From contig JAPYXD010000598.1 of assembly GCA_030998225.1 (NCBI GenBank), positions 248,001 through 312,000 of the forward strand: a DNA stretch of 64,000 nucleotides. The letters run 5' to 3'. This document shows positions 31,637 to 43,649 of this stretch, piece after piece. Numbering within the stretch: position 1 is the first letter of the stretch; each line of letters begins with the position of its first letter. This DNA is from Diplolepis rosae. Taxonomy: Eukaryota; Arthropoda; Insecta; Hymenoptera; Diplolepididae. Both the position numbers and the translations under genes were made by a program. Under the pieces are notes generated by a model. That model made no database searches, was not told the DNA's origin, and saw nothing but the letters and a program-made list of their open reading frames with translations.

Positions 31637-32180
31637 TTAATAGTATATTATGTGCCTAGGCGCATAATGAGGGTTATTACGCGACGAGCGATAATGCTCG
31701 CAGGTGATCGAAGCCGAGACGAAGCCGAGGTGCGATCAGTCCTGCGAGCATTTTAAGCGAGTCTCGTAATTAACCGAATTATGTGCATTGGCACATATTC
31801 TATTTTATGTGATTTCGGCGCATATACGAGTTTTTATCTCACTTGACATTTCTCAAATACTTCCGGCCATTTTAATTTTCTCGATCTTGTGTAATAGCAG
31901 CGTAATATGCGCAGTTCAAATGTAAAAGGCTTTGTCAGTACGGTGCCAACGGTGTACGAAGAAGAAGAAGAAGAAGAAGAAGATTACGCTCCGCTGTATT
32001 GTAATAGGCGCATGCGCAGTTCAATTTTTACATTACATTTCTCTGTATCGTAAGTTGAGTGTCGTAATGTTGTGTATTACGATACAGAGTAATGTAATTT
32101 AAGAATTGAACTGCGCATGCACCTATAACTATACAGCGGAGCGTAATCTTCTTATTCTTCTTCTTCTTTCAGGCTAGGTC
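31637..32180 (+). repeat. Left long inverted terminus
   Basis: Matches the reverse complement of 50367-50754, with a hairpin element of about 200 bp inserted at a GAA-rich site. It contains nested palindromes around GCTCGCAGG and CCTGCGAGC. Confidence 0.75.
31958..32166. mobile_element. Hairpin MITE inside the left terminus
   Basis: Two arms of about 85 bp (GATTACGCTCCGCTGTAT and its reverse complement) surround a short AT loop. GAA repeats lie outside the arms. The right terminus at 50380-50392 lacks this insert, which shows it was added later. Confidence 0.75.
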
Positions 32181-32199
32181 TTTCTTTCTTTCTCCCACA

Positions 32200-33773
32200 T
32201 CGTGGGATCTGTTTATTAGCCTAGGTCCGGAGATTGAGCACTCCTCTGCGCTTATTGGCTTGACCTATCTGGCCATGGCAATGATTGATAAAGTTACAGG
32301 GTTGGTGTGAATGCACCTGAAAAGGGTGGGGGAGATGAGGAATTTGGGGATTATGGAAAGGCCTCGGGAGTTGGGTTGATAAAGGAAGGGTTTTATAGAA
32401 AACGGTGGAAAAGATCCATGCTGCATGAGGGAAGCCTCCATCCGCCTCAGAGAGTCCGCGAATTTGGGACAAGCCCATACAACATGGTTAACATCCTGAA
32501 TCTCGAAGCCGCAAAAGGAGCAATCCTCTCCCTGGATTAAACCTTTCCTTGCCAGGCTGTAATGATTGGAGCGAAGTCTAGAGATAGTAACAATCGTTCT
32601 TCTATCCTACTTTGATTTATTGAACCAGGGTATGTTAGGTTGAGAAGGGCAGAAAAAATTCTGAAAGAAGTAGACTCCCTTATTTTCGACTGATGAGGTT
32701 CTCATCCACTTATTAACTGAAGCCTTGGGGGAACCTGAAAAGTGGGTATCCCATATGTCCGTGTGTGGAAGCTTCATGTCCACCAATGAGCCATCGTCTA
32801 CCGCCAGTCTTGCCAAGTTGTCCGCTATCTCATTGCCAATAATTCCCTTATGTCCCGGGATCCAAACTAAGGTTATAGAAAGGTTCTTAGTGTGAGCTAT
32901 GTAGAGTAGGTTCCTGATTTTGAAAATCAAATAAGATGTTGATGGATTCCAACTATACTTCTGACAGGCCTGTAGAATGCTTTTGGAGTCAAAGAAGATG
33001 GCAGCAAGGCGAACACCGTTATCCAAACTATACTGGATTGCTTCGCATATTGCAACAGCCTCTGCTGTGTAGATCGAGGCATGTTCTGATATCTTTAGCT
33101 TCAATTCAAAGTCCAGCTGAGGCGAGTACACAGAAGGACCCAAAAAGGAGTCAGTGGGTTTGGACCCGTCTGTGTAAAAATGTGTGTGGTCTGGATATTC
33201 CAGTGAAACCAGATTATTGAAGACGAGGTCCGGAGATCCACTATTATGGATTGTGGGGCCCAATTGTAAGTCTATCGAAGGTTGGAAGAACTGGGGTTCA
33301 TATGGGATAAGGAGACATATTGGAATTGACATTCTCAAAATTCTACTGGAATAGCTTCTAAATTTTTTAAAGGATTTTAAGAGGAAAAGGTGTTTGTTGA
33401 AGGGACATTGAGCTACACTATTTTGAGAGGTATAGTCCAGTTCTTCCAAGATGGGAAAGATAGGATGTCGAATTTTGTGCAAGGTTTTAATAAGAAATTT
33501 ATCTGAGATGAGTTGAAATCTGTCTCTGAGGGGAGTTTCTCTTAACTCAGCTTGCATTACGACAATTGGGGTGGAAATGCGGTAGCCCAGGTTCGTACGT
33601 AGGATATTATTATGAATTTTTGTGAGTTTTAAGTATAATTTGTTATTATTATCTATAGATAAAGCATGGCAGCCGTAATCGAAAGTGCTTCTAGCCAAAG
33701 CTCGGTATAGGATGAGTAGTAGCCGTGGGTGGGATCCCCACCAGGTACCACTCAAGCACTTCAAGAGGTGCAA
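32200..33773 (-). pseudogene. LINE RNase H domain and C-terminal zinc motif
   Basis: It continues the RT frame after a single TAG (33779-33777). RNase H is seen from FYTDGSKPTD through IYTAEAVAICEAI, FFDSKSI and WIPGHKGIIGNEIADNLA. These carry the D-E-D-D set, and the second Asp context is intact. An in-frame TAG at 32607-32609 is followed by a readable tail with CSFCG...NHVVWACP, the Cys/His motif that closes many LINE proteins. RNase H would remove element RNA during target-primed reverse transcription. Confidence 0.8.
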
Positions 33774-33776
33774 GAC

Positions 33777-35405
33777 CTAAGTGCCCCGGTCTATAAGTCT
33801 CTTGAGATGTAAGTTCCAGGACAATGAATAGTGAAAGGTAATTCCCAGAAACACAGCGCTCTCCAGTGGTTCGATGAGATGACCATCCAGTTGAATGTGA
33901 ATGTTATCCAGTAAATTTTGTATCGGAATGTGAAAGATTATGAGTTTGGATTTAGTTGGGGAAATAGAGAGACCACGATTTTTTAGAAAAGAGTTTATAC
34001 TGTTTAAACTGTGTTGTAGAATCTGAACACCCTCCTCCATATCATCTGAAGTTACGGAAAGGGCAATGTCGTCCGCATATTCCAGGATTTTACAACCTGG
34101 GTCCATGACTTTATGAATGTGGATGGTGTAAATCATATATAAGATTGAGCTATGGATGCAGCCCTGAGGTAGTCCCTTAGCGAGAATGTGGGGGCCTTTA
34201 TTTTCGCCATTTATCCTAAAAAAGATCCTTCGTTTGATCGTTAGATTGTAAACGAAGATGCATATTCTTTTTGGAATGCCCAATTGGAGCATATCGTGTA
34301 GCAGTATATTTGGAATGTAATTATCATACGCAGCACTGATATCCAGAAACAAACAGGCCGTGAATTTATTAGCTGCGGAGGCCAAACAGATCTCAACTGA
34401 AAGTATTGCCAGATTGTCTGAGCAAGATCGATCCTTCCTAAAGCCAAATTGAGATTCCGTAAGAATGCCTTCATTCTCCGACCAAAAATAAAGCCTATTC
34501 AAAATCAACCTTTCCATCAGTTTTAAAAAGCAGGAGGCAAGAGCTATTGGGCGAAACTTCCAAAGAGTTGTCTTCGGCAAAAGGAACACCAGAAAGTCCC
34601 TCCAAGGGTCAGGGAACAGGCCACTGTCAAAGATACCGTTATAAATATGGAGAAGGTGATTCAAGGATGACTCAGGGAGATTCCTCAGTACCAAAAAACT
34701 AACTTTGTCAAGACCTGGGGAAGACCTGCTTTTGGTCCTCTCCAAGGCAGAAGTCAGCTCCTCAAAGCTAAAGGGGCTGCAGAGGAAATCAGAGTTCAAA
34801 GATGAGGGAAGGGGGAGGGGATGGACAGGATCCAGAGAAAGAAAGTCCTCCGGAAGTGGGGGTATCTCGACACCGCCAATGTCACCCACCATGGTCAAAA
34901 AGCTCCAAATGTATTCATCCATGTGTTCAAGAGTTTCCAGATTAGCTGGAGTGGACGTAGGAGAAGGAGGGATCAAAAGTTTATGGCGAAACCCACGAAT
35001 TTTGGCCCATACTTTGGATATTGATGATTTTGAAGAGAGGGATTCACAGAAAGATTTCAAGTTAGCGGATTTTATTTGCTTAAGCCTTTTAGTGGTGTGA
35101 GCATCAAATTTTTGAAAATCCAGATAATTTTCGTAACTGGAGATTGCGCGATATTTCTTGAATTTGGCCAGCCTGATGCGGGAAAGTTTATTACATTCTT
35201 CATTCCGCCGGGGGGGGGGGGGGATTTGGATACGATCTTCTCCTATGAGTTGCACCAACCAGTCTGGGATCTGCCGTATGAAGGGCCTCGTCCACCCTCC
35301 TGTAAAAACCATCATAAGAATGAAGGACCTCCTCGGAGCTCTCAAATGGATGTAAATTATCCCTATGGAAAGTATCAAGGCGCTCCTTAAAGATTTTCCA
35401 GTCAA
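33777..35405 (-). pseudogene. LINE reverse transcriptase
   Basis: The frame is 542 codons. Fingers and palm motifs run in order: RSSPGLDKVS, FRPIALASC, FLDISAAYDN (motif A Asp present), then LPQGCIHSS where the family has LPQGSPLSP, and EYADDIAL. The core is therefore recognisable, but the substrate-binding loop of motif B is altered. The frame ends at a TAG, after which RNase H resumes in the same frame. The 5' end overlaps the endonuclease in another frame, evidence of a frameshift near 35200-35400. Confidence 0.85.
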
Positions 35406-36055
35406 CTCTCCTTAGGTTGTATTTATGGGAAGAAAAATTGTAGTAGGTAAAGGGGATTCCAATGATTATGTTTATCGGAAAGTGATCGCTGCCCATTTTA
35501 TCTGGTAGAGTCGACCATTCCGTTATGAGTCTAAGGTTTGGAGAGACCAATGTTAGATCAATAGCAGATTTCCTCCTATTTGGATGAGTAAATCTGGTGA
35601 GGGTGCCATTGTTAATAACCGACAGATCAGAGTCTAGGATTGACTGATAAAGTAGGTTACCTGAGGAGCAAGTAATTTCACACCCGCATGAATGGTGATG
35701 GGAATTAAAGCATCTGGACTAAATCTGTGGGTATAGTGATAGCCTGTGTGTCTATTAGATCATTTAAGCAGTAGATTGAGTGTATGGGTTTAAAAGGAAT
35801 GTCATTTCGAATCGCCATTAAGAGGCCTCCACCCTGGCGGTTCGATCTATCTGTCCTCAAAAGATTAAAATTCCTGAGAGTGAATTTTGAATCTGGTCTA
35901 AGCCAAGACTCACAGAGGAGGATGAGGTCGTAATTTTTTGACACCCTTTCAAGTAAACCTTTCTTGGGGAGGATGCTATGACAGTTCCATTGCAAAATTC
36001 TTAAACGATTGTCCTTTACCACAGTGGGTCCACTCATATAGGAGAAAAGGGGCAC
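35200..36055 (-). pseudogene. LINE APE-type endonuclease, frameshifted
   Basis: The 5' fragment (36055-35705) begins a typical APE domain: LRILQWNCHSI, then LILLCESWL with the catalytic Glu, and the RQGGGLLMAI stretch. The 3' fragment (35550-35200) has LPDKMGSDHFPI, the catalytic Asp-His end. The two are in different frames. A G-run at about 35211-35222 lies near the next frame change. The enzyme would nick the target DNA. Confidence 0.8.
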
Positions 36056-36839
36056 AAATTATAATGTTTGCTATCAACAAGTGGTGGCGCTATTGTCGCT
36101 ACCGATGTTATTTTTAAACTGTTGTAACCATAGCAACCATATCATTGCCAGTTGAAATAATACAGCCGATGCTCATTTTACTCAACTACCGTTCGAAGCA
36201 CCTCAAGGGTCGGTGATATATTTATACATTTCTGGTTAACCCACTGACGCATTGTGATGCCCTGTCGTCGACAACGTTTTACTCAACTCCTTACTATTTC
36301 CTATGTAACGCTTATTGATATTTACTTTGGGTGAAGTAGGTATTTATCAAATTCATTGTACCCGAGTAGGATTTAATAAATGTTCAAATGTCCTTAAGTC
36401 CCATTTTTAATCGACAGAGTTGAGTAAAATTACTTCAACTATTTTTCTCCGTGTAATAGTACAGTATTTAACTGTTCATTGTGATTCTTATTTAAAAATT
36501 CTTGTTGTATTTTTATTATTTCACATATTATTTTCAACTTTAAATCACTTAAATTTATGAAATGGATTTCATACAATATATTTCAAAATTTTCCGCTCTT
36601 TAGAATACATCGGGTTGGGGGGGCGGGGGTTTTGTTTGCATTGATATTAGTTCTTGCTATCAAAACTTGGCGGCGCTGATGCTCATTTTCACTTTCTTAA
36701 GTACCTTCCTAAAATACATGGTAGTGGCCGCACTGTGGTCCTCTACCATGGTTAGTTTTTAAAATTAAGATAATATGCCCTGATTAGCGTAGTCTTATGG
36801 TATCAGATAGAAGTGGGGGGTTAGTTATATGTTCAATAA
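36056..36839 (-). other. Non-coding stretch between LINE ORF1 and ORF2
   Basis: The 780 bp are unusually long for an inter-ORF spacer. A TTTTACTCAACT near 36178 is echoed inverted as AGTTGAGTAAAA near 36419. Two similar blocks (GCTATCAACAAGTGGTGGCG and GCTATCAAAACTTGGCGGCG) lie near each end. It may be an insertion, but I cannot define its borders. Confidence 0.35.
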
Positions 36840-37540
36840 TTAGCGGTTCATAACGGAACCTAGGTCAGCATTGAGGTTATTGGAAAGAGATAGATTCAAA
36901 CTATTGAATAGCTTTATTATGGGAGCTAATTGGTTGAGTAGTTGTGAAAGAAGAGATAAAAGGTGAGATAGAGGTTGTAGCGATAAGTGTGATAAGTCAG
37001 GATGCAGTAGGGAAGGGGAATGGTCTGAGATTGATTGGTGAGTAGAGGACTGAAGTGAATGAGTTACCTGGGGGAATTCCAATCTCCTCCCAGATGGAGA
37101 TGATGATGATGATGGTGGCTGTGAGAAAGGGGGAGGGGTTGAGTCAAGGTTAGACTGCTGCCGGGGAAACGTCGGCTGGGTCTGGGTTTTGCTTTGTGCC
37201 GATTTGCGAGGGGACTTGGGTTTTGACATTTTGGAGGCGTAAGAAGAGTCAACATTCCCCAAAGATGGAAAATGAGAATAGTTGAAGTGCGGAGTGGTGG
37301 AAGGAACCTGATTGGGAGGGGGAGTTTGTTTGGAAAGTAGTTTTTTGACGTCAATTGAAGTGTTAGTGGATTGAGCGGATTTCTTCTCTTGATTATAAAA
37401 GGTAGAAGCATCTTTGATAGGTATGTTTTTATAAGCAGCAATTTTCCTAATGAGACATTGGTCGGTATAGTTTGGGCAGTTTTTATCTGTGACCAGGTGT
37501 TATCCTTTGCAATTAATGCATAGGTACGGGCCCTTCACTA
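36840..37540 (-). pseudogene. LINE ORF1 (gag-like), 3' part
   Basis: The minus strand encodes a CINCKG...H...C zinc knuckle near 37470-37520, then a Pro/Ser/Gln-rich region ending in NADLGSVMNR. A stop falls inside the knuckle, so the reading is broken. ORF1 proteins bind the LINE RNA. The N-terminal part is missing, which fits 5' truncation at about 37540. Confidence 0.6.
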
Positions 37541-37660
37541 GTGGACAAGTGGATTCGCTTTCGTTTTGTGAAGTTATGTCATCGCTGCACATCGTTGTGT
37601 TTTCGTCAAGTTGTGTTAATAAGTCATGTAGTAAAATCAGTGAAATCAAGAGAAATTAAA

Positions 37661-38143
37661 ATGAACAGATTCAAAGTCAATAGAAGTGTTTGTGCTTTGA
37701 GAGGATATTCGTCCAAAAGGTGCCAGAAGAAAGAGATACCAATCCACTTGTTTCCAAAGAAGTACATCGGAAGACAATGGATAGCGCTAATCGGGAATAA
37801 GGACCTGGAGGGAATGAGCTATGATGAAATAACCTCCAATCATTTATTCATTTGCCGACTAAATTTTTCAGAGGATCAAATGAATAAATGTCAAGACAGA
37901 TCGATGAGATTGAAGTCCGATGCAATACCAACTTTAAATTTGCCCGAAGTTGAGGAGGTGGAAAGTGGTGCTGACGATAACGCTGACGGTTCCAAGGAAT
38001 TGGATTTACCCGACAGGGAAACAGACTCTTCGTCAATGAAAGTCGGTCCAATTTTTAAGGGGGAAGACTCGTTTAGGACGCCTAAATTTAGGACAAATAG
38101 AAATTTTGCGTGTATGACTATATTACAAATATCGATAAAGTAA
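37661..38143 (+). pseudogene. P-like transposase exon 1: degenerate THAP domain
   Basis: From the Met at 37661 the peptide shows a THAP fold: KKEIPIHLFPKK, then RQWIALIG and DEITSNHLFICRLNF. THAP domains bind DNA through one zinc held by C2CH. Here the second Cys (CALRGY, usually CxxxxC) is Tyr and the final His (ICRLNF, usually CxxHF) is Asn, so two of four ligands are gone. An acidic linker follows (EVEEVESGADDN). The frame stops at 38141-38143; the donor is not certain (GTGTATG near 38110, or a GTACAT after the stop). The frame is open 120 bp further upstream, but the THAP start favours 37661. Confidence 0.7.
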
Positions 38144-38814
38144 CTTTACAGGTACATTCCAGAGGATAAAGGCGTATGAAAAAAAATTTGTTACTGTCAA
38201 ATTATCATGCTTTATAACATAAAGGCATTGTTGTTTACAGCACTGCGCTGCTAGACGACCTCCATTGCGGGCGTGATAGCGGTCGCAATTTTGATCTGAA
38301 ACACATAAACCAAAAAAACTCTGAAACTACATGAGAATACCTCCTATTTGAACTAAAAATATTATTGAAATTTTCAAAATTTGATAATTTGGTGGTTTTT
38401 GAAATAAAAGTTCCATTTTTAAAGCAAAATTATAAAGTTTATATGCTTTAAAAAACTATTTATCATAACTTTTGATGTAATTTTTTTAGTTCAAACAGAA
38501 ACTCTATTGATAAGCTTTTAAAAGTGTCTTGGTTCGATTAAATCCGTCGATAAAAAGTCTTCTAATCACGTCCGCAGTTTTCAAAAATACGGTTTCGAGA
38601 AAAAGGCCTTCAAAGATCCCGAGCGCGTTCACCTGGCCTTGTGGCTCGGTGTGCCAAAGGCTGTAGCTAAGGAAGTATTTCAAATTTTGATCTGAAACTT
38701 CATAAAAATATTTTTAGATATGCCTACTAACGATTAAGACTATTTGCAAAATATGCATTTTTTTAACCCTCTAAACGAGTCTCCCCCCTTAACTCGCCGT
38801 CTCTCGGAAAATTG
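38144..38814. other. Probable intron of the P-like gene
   Basis: Non-coding. A block AATTTTGATCTGAAAC occurs twice (about 38290 and 38680). Otherwise nothing is recognised. Confidence 0.4.
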
Positions 38815-38890
38815 AGATTTCTAGATGAGTTGATGGAGACGAATAGCATTGAGGACGAAGTACGACAAAGCTCCATTCTATATCAGACAG
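38815..38890 (+). pseudogene. P-like transposase, candidate small exon 2
   Basis: A short open stretch ends at a good donor, CAGACA-GTAAGT. It encodes LDELMETNSIEDEVRQSS, and its phase 0 end matches the acceptor at 40378. The acceptor upstream is not defined. It could be a chance exon. Confidence 0.4.
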
Positions 38891-38919
38891 TAAGTTTAAA
38901 TTAGGATTTACCATTCGAA

Positions 38920-39770
38920 AATTTCATTCTAATAATTGTTTAGTAAAATTAGGTAATTGAATTTCGAAGTTAGAGTTTGAGTTTAACAGTGTTAAAGGAT
39001 TTTAAAAACCTTACCAAATTTTCATACTTTTCATGGGGCAAATATATTTTGAAGGGTACTTCACGTGATTAAAAGGGCATTTGACATATCTTATGTTTGA
39101 ATTTCAATGTTTTTAAATGAATTTTGTAATATTTTAGAAAATTTCAAAATATTAGCAAAGGATTTTAATATTTCAAATTCAATATTACGATATTTTAAAT
39201 TTGAACGATTTAGATATTCAAATTTAACGATTGGGGCGTATTTACAAGTTTTCCCGAATTTGTTTCAATAAATTAATGCATATCCCTTGTACAAAAAAGA
39301 TCGGGGAAACTTGTAAAAATACGCCTCAATCGTTTGAATTTGAATGCCCATATCATTCAAATTTAAAAAATTGTAAGATTGAATTCGAATAAATATTAAA
39401 ATTCTGTCAAATTAATTAGGTGAGTTTGAAATTTTTGTCACTGCCTACATTATCGGAGGTTCACTAGTCGCGTATCAGATAGGATACGTTGTAGACAGGT
39501 GTCCTCGTAGACAATTTCAAATTCTTATATCGCAAATAATGCAATTGAATTCAAATATTTAAAGAATTTGAAAATCTTTCTGTGGAAAAAAGACGCTTTC
39601 GACTGCGCTGGGATTCGAGCCCAGGTCTCAAATTCACCTAATTAATTTGAAATTAATTGACAGCCGCAAGGCAGAGCCACTTGGCGGTATAAGGAGATCT
39701 TCCTCAACTCAAGCTCTAACTTCAAAATCCAATTACCTAATTTTACTAAACAATTTCCAGAATGAAATAT
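38920..39770. repeat. Inverted repeat pair with nested hairpin
   Basis: AATTGTTTAGTAAAATTAGG at about 38934 returns inverted near 39735-39755, with about 60-bp arms. Inside is a hairpin (about 39218-39344) built on GGGGCGTATTTACAAG. It looks like nested non-autonomous elements. A third, shorter copy of the arm occurs near 40256-40300. Confidence 0.55.
39409..39592 (+). repeat. 184-bp repeat, inverted partner at 49981-50152
   Basis: The stretch from AATTAATTAGGTGAGTTTG to TTTAAAGAATTTGAAAATC is the reverse complement of 49981-50152 with few mismatches. Confidence 0.75.
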
Positions 39771-39984
39771 TTTGTAGATAATAAGCGGTACTTCGTTTTG
39801 AAATATAAGTATGTGTGTGCTGAGGAACAATCTGTTTAATTTAATCATTTTGGTGTAAAATTGAATTTTCAAATGGTAACCTAAACCTTACTGAACATTC
39901 GACAATTTTACTTTGGAAAAAAATTATCAAAGTAAACAGTCTTCCCTCTGCATGTACAATTTTATTCAAAAACTATTTTTTATT

Positions 39985-40247
39985 CAGGGTGCCCGCTGGA
40001 CCGGAAAATCACTGGGAATTATTCATGTCCTAGAAAAACCGGGAAATGACCGAGAATATTTTTTAATTTTTATTTAAAAACTAAAAAACTCCGAATGACA
40101 TTTCATTATAAAAAGTTGCCAAATTCATGTTGTCATTTTCAGAATATTAAACAAAAAACATTTTTAAACTTTTAATGACCGGGAAAAAATTTCCGATGGC
40201 CGTGAAATAACCAGCAATTATCTTCGTCGATGAAAACACTCACCCTG
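39985..40247. mobile_element. hAT-like non-autonomous element
   Basis: The 263-bp stretch opens CAGGGTGCCCGCTGGACC and closes CACCCTG, with GGGAAATGACCG-type internal repeats common in insect hAT-derived elements. A matching 8-bp target duplication is not seen. Confidence 0.55.
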
Positions 40248-40378
40248 TTACTGATTAAAATTAGGCATTTGAATTTCGAGGTTAGAGCTTAATCACTCTA
40301 GATCGTAAAAAGAAAGCTTAAAAACTTGTATACCTTTATTCTGCTTTCTTTACAAATGTGTATTAAATAATTTCGTAG

Positions 40379-40738
40379 GAAATGGCGTTTAGAAATTTCT
40401 ATCCTTCACAGAATGAAAAAGAAATCACGAATGCTGAGAAGGAAATTGCAGATTTTGAAGTTAATATTTCACAACACATGGGGACTTCAACAGCGAAGAC
40501 AGTTAAAAAGCCGCAATCTACAGCAAACGAATTTTTGACCGAAACTTCGCCAAAGGGACTTGCACAAGCTGAGTCTTCCGAAAAAGAAGAGACATGCTGG
40601 CCTTCTACTCCGGAAAGATACGTGCGAACACGACCTCATACTCTCACCGTTTGGAGAAAAAGCGACACTCAAACTTTCTCGCCACAAAAGAAGATGCTCT
40701 TCGATGTTCTGACATCAGAAAGAAAACATAATCTTTAA
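40379..40738 (+). pseudogene. P-like transposase, candidate exon 3
   Basis: It begins after an acceptor TTTCGTAG (40370-40378) in phase 0 and encodes 119 residues. The start is rich in Glu and Lys and may form a helix (NEKEITNAEKEIADFEV). The end FSPQKKMLFDVL resembles the segment between the THAP domain and the catalytic part of P transposases. It runs into TAA at 40736-40738 and no donor is obvious. The family link rests on position and this short motif. Confidence 0.45.
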
Positions 40739-41029
40739 AATCAAAAAAAATTGAAAAGGTATTCTCTCCTTAAAATATATTTAAATACTGCGAATTTCAA
40801 AACGAAGTGTAAACAGTAAAATCTTAAAAACGAAAATTAACTAAAAATTTGTTTTCGATTTTCATTGTAAATAAAAAATTTTGTACTAAGAAATTATAAC
40901 TAAATATGCTTTAAAGTAAGAAATTATAACATTTATTTACGATTTTAATGGAACATAATTCTTTTAACTTATTCCATATATGTATAAATTGGCTTTAGGG
41001 TCCAGAAATAATGAAAACTCAGTTCTTAC

Positions 41030-41092
41030 ACTCTTTCAAACGTTTCGACTCAGGTTGGAGTCCTCAATGTCCTCATCAGTGAGAATTTATTT
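41030..41092 (-). ncRNA. Degenerate hammerhead ribozyme in Penelope terminus
   Basis: The minus strand reads CTGATGAG ... GAGTC-GAAAC, but a short duplication (GACATTGAG) widens stem II. Hammerheads are a known part of Penelope terminal repeats. It is probably inactive. Confidence 0.55.
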
Positions 41093-42190
41093 CTATAAAA
41101 AATACAAAGGAGGAATCTTAAAAATTGCCCGTGTGACGGATAAACATTGTAGTAAAAAAGTGATATAAGAATTGCAGGTATGAAAATAAAATTGGACTAA
41201 GTAACTAAATTTGCGATACAGTAAAACTGTAACAAAACTGTACAAAAAAATTTTTTTCCGTAAAATTGCTAAAGAGAACCTTAAAGAAACATTGTAATAA
41301 AATGATATAAATGAATTATGCATGTGAACTTATAAAATTGGTCTAAACTGAATGTAATGAACTATACAGAAAAAAATTTTCCTATAAAAATACAAAGGAA
41401 GAAACTTGAACAATTTGAAACTGTGACCGATGAAAATTATGTTAAAAATGATGTAAAAGAATTGCAAGTTTGAAATTTAAAAAAATTGGTCTAAATAACA
41501 AAATTTGCTAAAAGGTAAAGCTGTAATACCTTAATTTGAAAAAATACTAACAAGAGAGACTTAAAAGTAACACGTGTGACAGATAACAATTTTGGTTAAC
41601 CGATATGAATGAATTGTAGAAGTGAAACTATAAAAATGGTCTAAACTAAATGTAAAAAATGTAAAAAAATGTAAAAAAAACTGTACAGAAAAATTTCTTA
41701 TAAAAAGACAAAGAAAGAAACTTGAAATCTTGAACGTGTGACCGATGAACATACTGTTAAAAAGTGATGCAAAAAAATTGCAAGTTTGACACTATAAAAT
41801 TGGACTAAATAACTAAATTTGCGATACAGTAAAACTGTATCAAATAACTGTACAAAAATTTTTTTCTGTAAAATTACTAAAGAGAACCTTAAAGAATAGC
41901 ACGTGTGGCGGATAAACATTGTAATAAAATTATATAAATGAATTATACATGTGAAACTATAAAATGGGTCTTAAACTAAATGTAAATGAACTGTACAGAA
42001 CAATTGTAAACCGATGTAAATGAATTGTACAAGTGAAACTATAAAAATGGTCTAAAAAATTCGATTTGCAAGAAAATAAAAAGTACACAAAAATTTAATT
42101 CTGTAAAATTACTAAGGGGAGAAGAAAATTAATTTAAAAATAGCACATGTGACGGATAAACATTGCGGGATAAAAAGTCAAAAAGTGCGA
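41093..42190 (-). repeat. Diverged tandem repeats in Penelope 3' region
   Basis: Blocks such as GTGTGACGGATAAACATTGT, TATAAAATTGGTCTAAA and CTGTACAGAAAAA recur about every 200-230 bp with variation, at least four to five times. I see no coding frame. Confidence 0.65.
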
Positions 42191-42994
42191 GCTCAGCACC
42201 AAAAAAACACTGTAAACGAAAACTGACCTGTTATTTTATTAAGTAGACATACAAAACGATGATAAAAAAGATTAATCCAAGTGACACACACAAAATTCCT
42301 CTTTTTTTCCTTTTCTTTCGTCGCGAACAAGATAGGCACATAATTTTGCCAAATAACTCTTGACACTACGGATTTTACTTGAAAACTGAGTTGCACTTGG
42401 AAACTGACTTGGAAAAGGCTTTGTAAAGTGAAGTGGAGGGGTTGGTTTTTTGCTTTGGGAAGTCTCGGTTAAATGAAAAGGAGAAACAATTGTGTAAATA
42501 TGTCCACAAGATGTCCAGAGACTGTGACAAAGGAGGACTATGAAATTTGAGACGAGTCATAAGAGTCTGTATATAACTGTTAGAAATTTTCACAACAATC
42601 TCCCGAGACATGTGACTGGGTTTTTTTAAAATTTTTTTATTTAACAGTCTCAGTGTCGCAAGATTAAGGTGGAAATTAAATTGACTTTCTAATGCACATA
42701 CAAAGTGATAGATATTATGATGCCCGTAAGTGGAATTATAAGACTCGTAACAGAAATTATATAATTTTTAAATTTTTGCAATTTTATGATAAATTTGATA
42801 AAATCGATAAATTTCGATAAAATTTGGTCACAGTTTTCCAGATTTTTCGAAAGTTGTGGAAAATTTGTGTAAAAACTAAGTTTTTTTTATTTAAAAGAGG
42901 AAAGTAAAAAGCAGATAGATTGTCTGTGTCCGTTCTTTGATTAACTGCATGGGCATTGCTAGCAATGTGAGTCATTTCGAGAATCATACGTTTT

Positions 42995-43432
42995 TTATAA
43001 TTGTTGGATGTCAACAATTTTGACCTGGTCAAAATTAAATTTATGATCCTGGCGCCACGTGTGCTTGGTCAGGGCGGCCCATTTTTCTGGGGGGTTATAT
43101 ACATCTTTTTTATGTTCCTGGATTCTATTTTTTAGAGGTCTTTTGGTTGTGCCTATATAATTTGCTGTACAATCAATGCAAGGAATATTATAGACGAAAT
43201 GTGCTGCTTCAAGTTTTGGTGTGGGGTCTTTTGCTGATTTGAAAAGACGTGATAGGTCATTAGTATTGCGTGGGGCAATTTTTACATTGAAAGGTTTAAG
43301 GATGCCTGAAAGTTTTTCAGATAACCCTTTAACATAGGGAAGTGACACATATTTCTGTGTTTGGCTAGCTGAGTTTTGTTTTTGCTTGTTTGTGCGAGTG
43401 TAAGAGTGAGAAGATGCCTCGCCCTCCCTCAC
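42995..43432 (-). pseudogene. Penelope 1 GIY-YIG endonuclease
   Basis: The frame is 145 codons. The motif YNIPCIDCTANYIGTTKR followed by LKNRIQEH is the GIY-YIG nuclease of Penelope-like elements, with the family's IPC in place of GIY. It would nick target DNA for priming. The upstream frame to RT is lost: the region 43433-43704 has a frame change and the 132-bp insert. Almost the same peptide is found at 45247-45651 on the plus strand. Confidence 0.85.
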
Positions 43433-43517
43433 AGGTGGATGGTGAATGAGGGGCCCGGTTGTGGAGGCTTTATGTAGCAGATAATTGAGTCTGTGTTTTA
43501 TAGTGGAGTTGATTATT

Positions 43518-43649
43518 TTCTGATTTTTCTAAATCATTTCAGTCGATTAATCTTATCAAGCATTCGACCGGCAATCGAAAGGACCTGGGCTCGATACCCA
43601 GCGGAGTGAAAGCGTTCCTTTTTTCACAGAAAATTTCTTAATAATTAAG
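43518..43649. mobile_element. 132-bp SINE-like insert with 11-bp target duplication
   Basis: AGTTGATTATT flanks it on both sides (43507-43517 and 43650-43660). Penelope copy 2 (about 45155-45175) has the site once, with no insert. Inside is GGGCTCGATACCC, which resembles a tRNA B-box. A similar motif occurs near 39605-39635. SINE identity is tentative. Confidence 0.65.

Larger units (their letters stand above)
32181..37540 (-). mobile_element. Non-LTR retrotransposon (LINE) with APE, RT and RNase H
   Basis: Minus strand. ORF1 remnant with a CCHC knuckle (37540-36840), APE endonuclease (36055-35200, broken), RT (35405-33777), RNase H (33773-32607), a C-terminal zinc motif and a tail of GAAA repeats ending at 32181. 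A terminal RNase H points to the I/Jockey-related branch. Frameshifts and in-frame stops show it is dead. The 5' end near 37540 is approximate. Confidence 0.8.

Noticed and set aside
32307..33220. Plus-strand frames of 77-94 codons
   Set aside because: Antisense of the LINE RNase H and tail; no independent support.
34705..35390. Plus-strand frames of up to 131 codons
   Set aside because: They are antisense to the LINE reverse transcriptase and endonuclease and show no family motif.
36900..37441. Second minus-strand frame (His-rich peptide) over LINE ORF1
   Set aside because: It overlaps the frame that carries the zinc knuckle and is low-complexity; it is best explained as a shadow frame.
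43560..43612. tRNA gene around GGGCTCGATACCC
   Set aside because: Only a B-box-like motif is present. No cloverleaf could be drawn, and the motif lies within a 132-bp insertion with target duplication.
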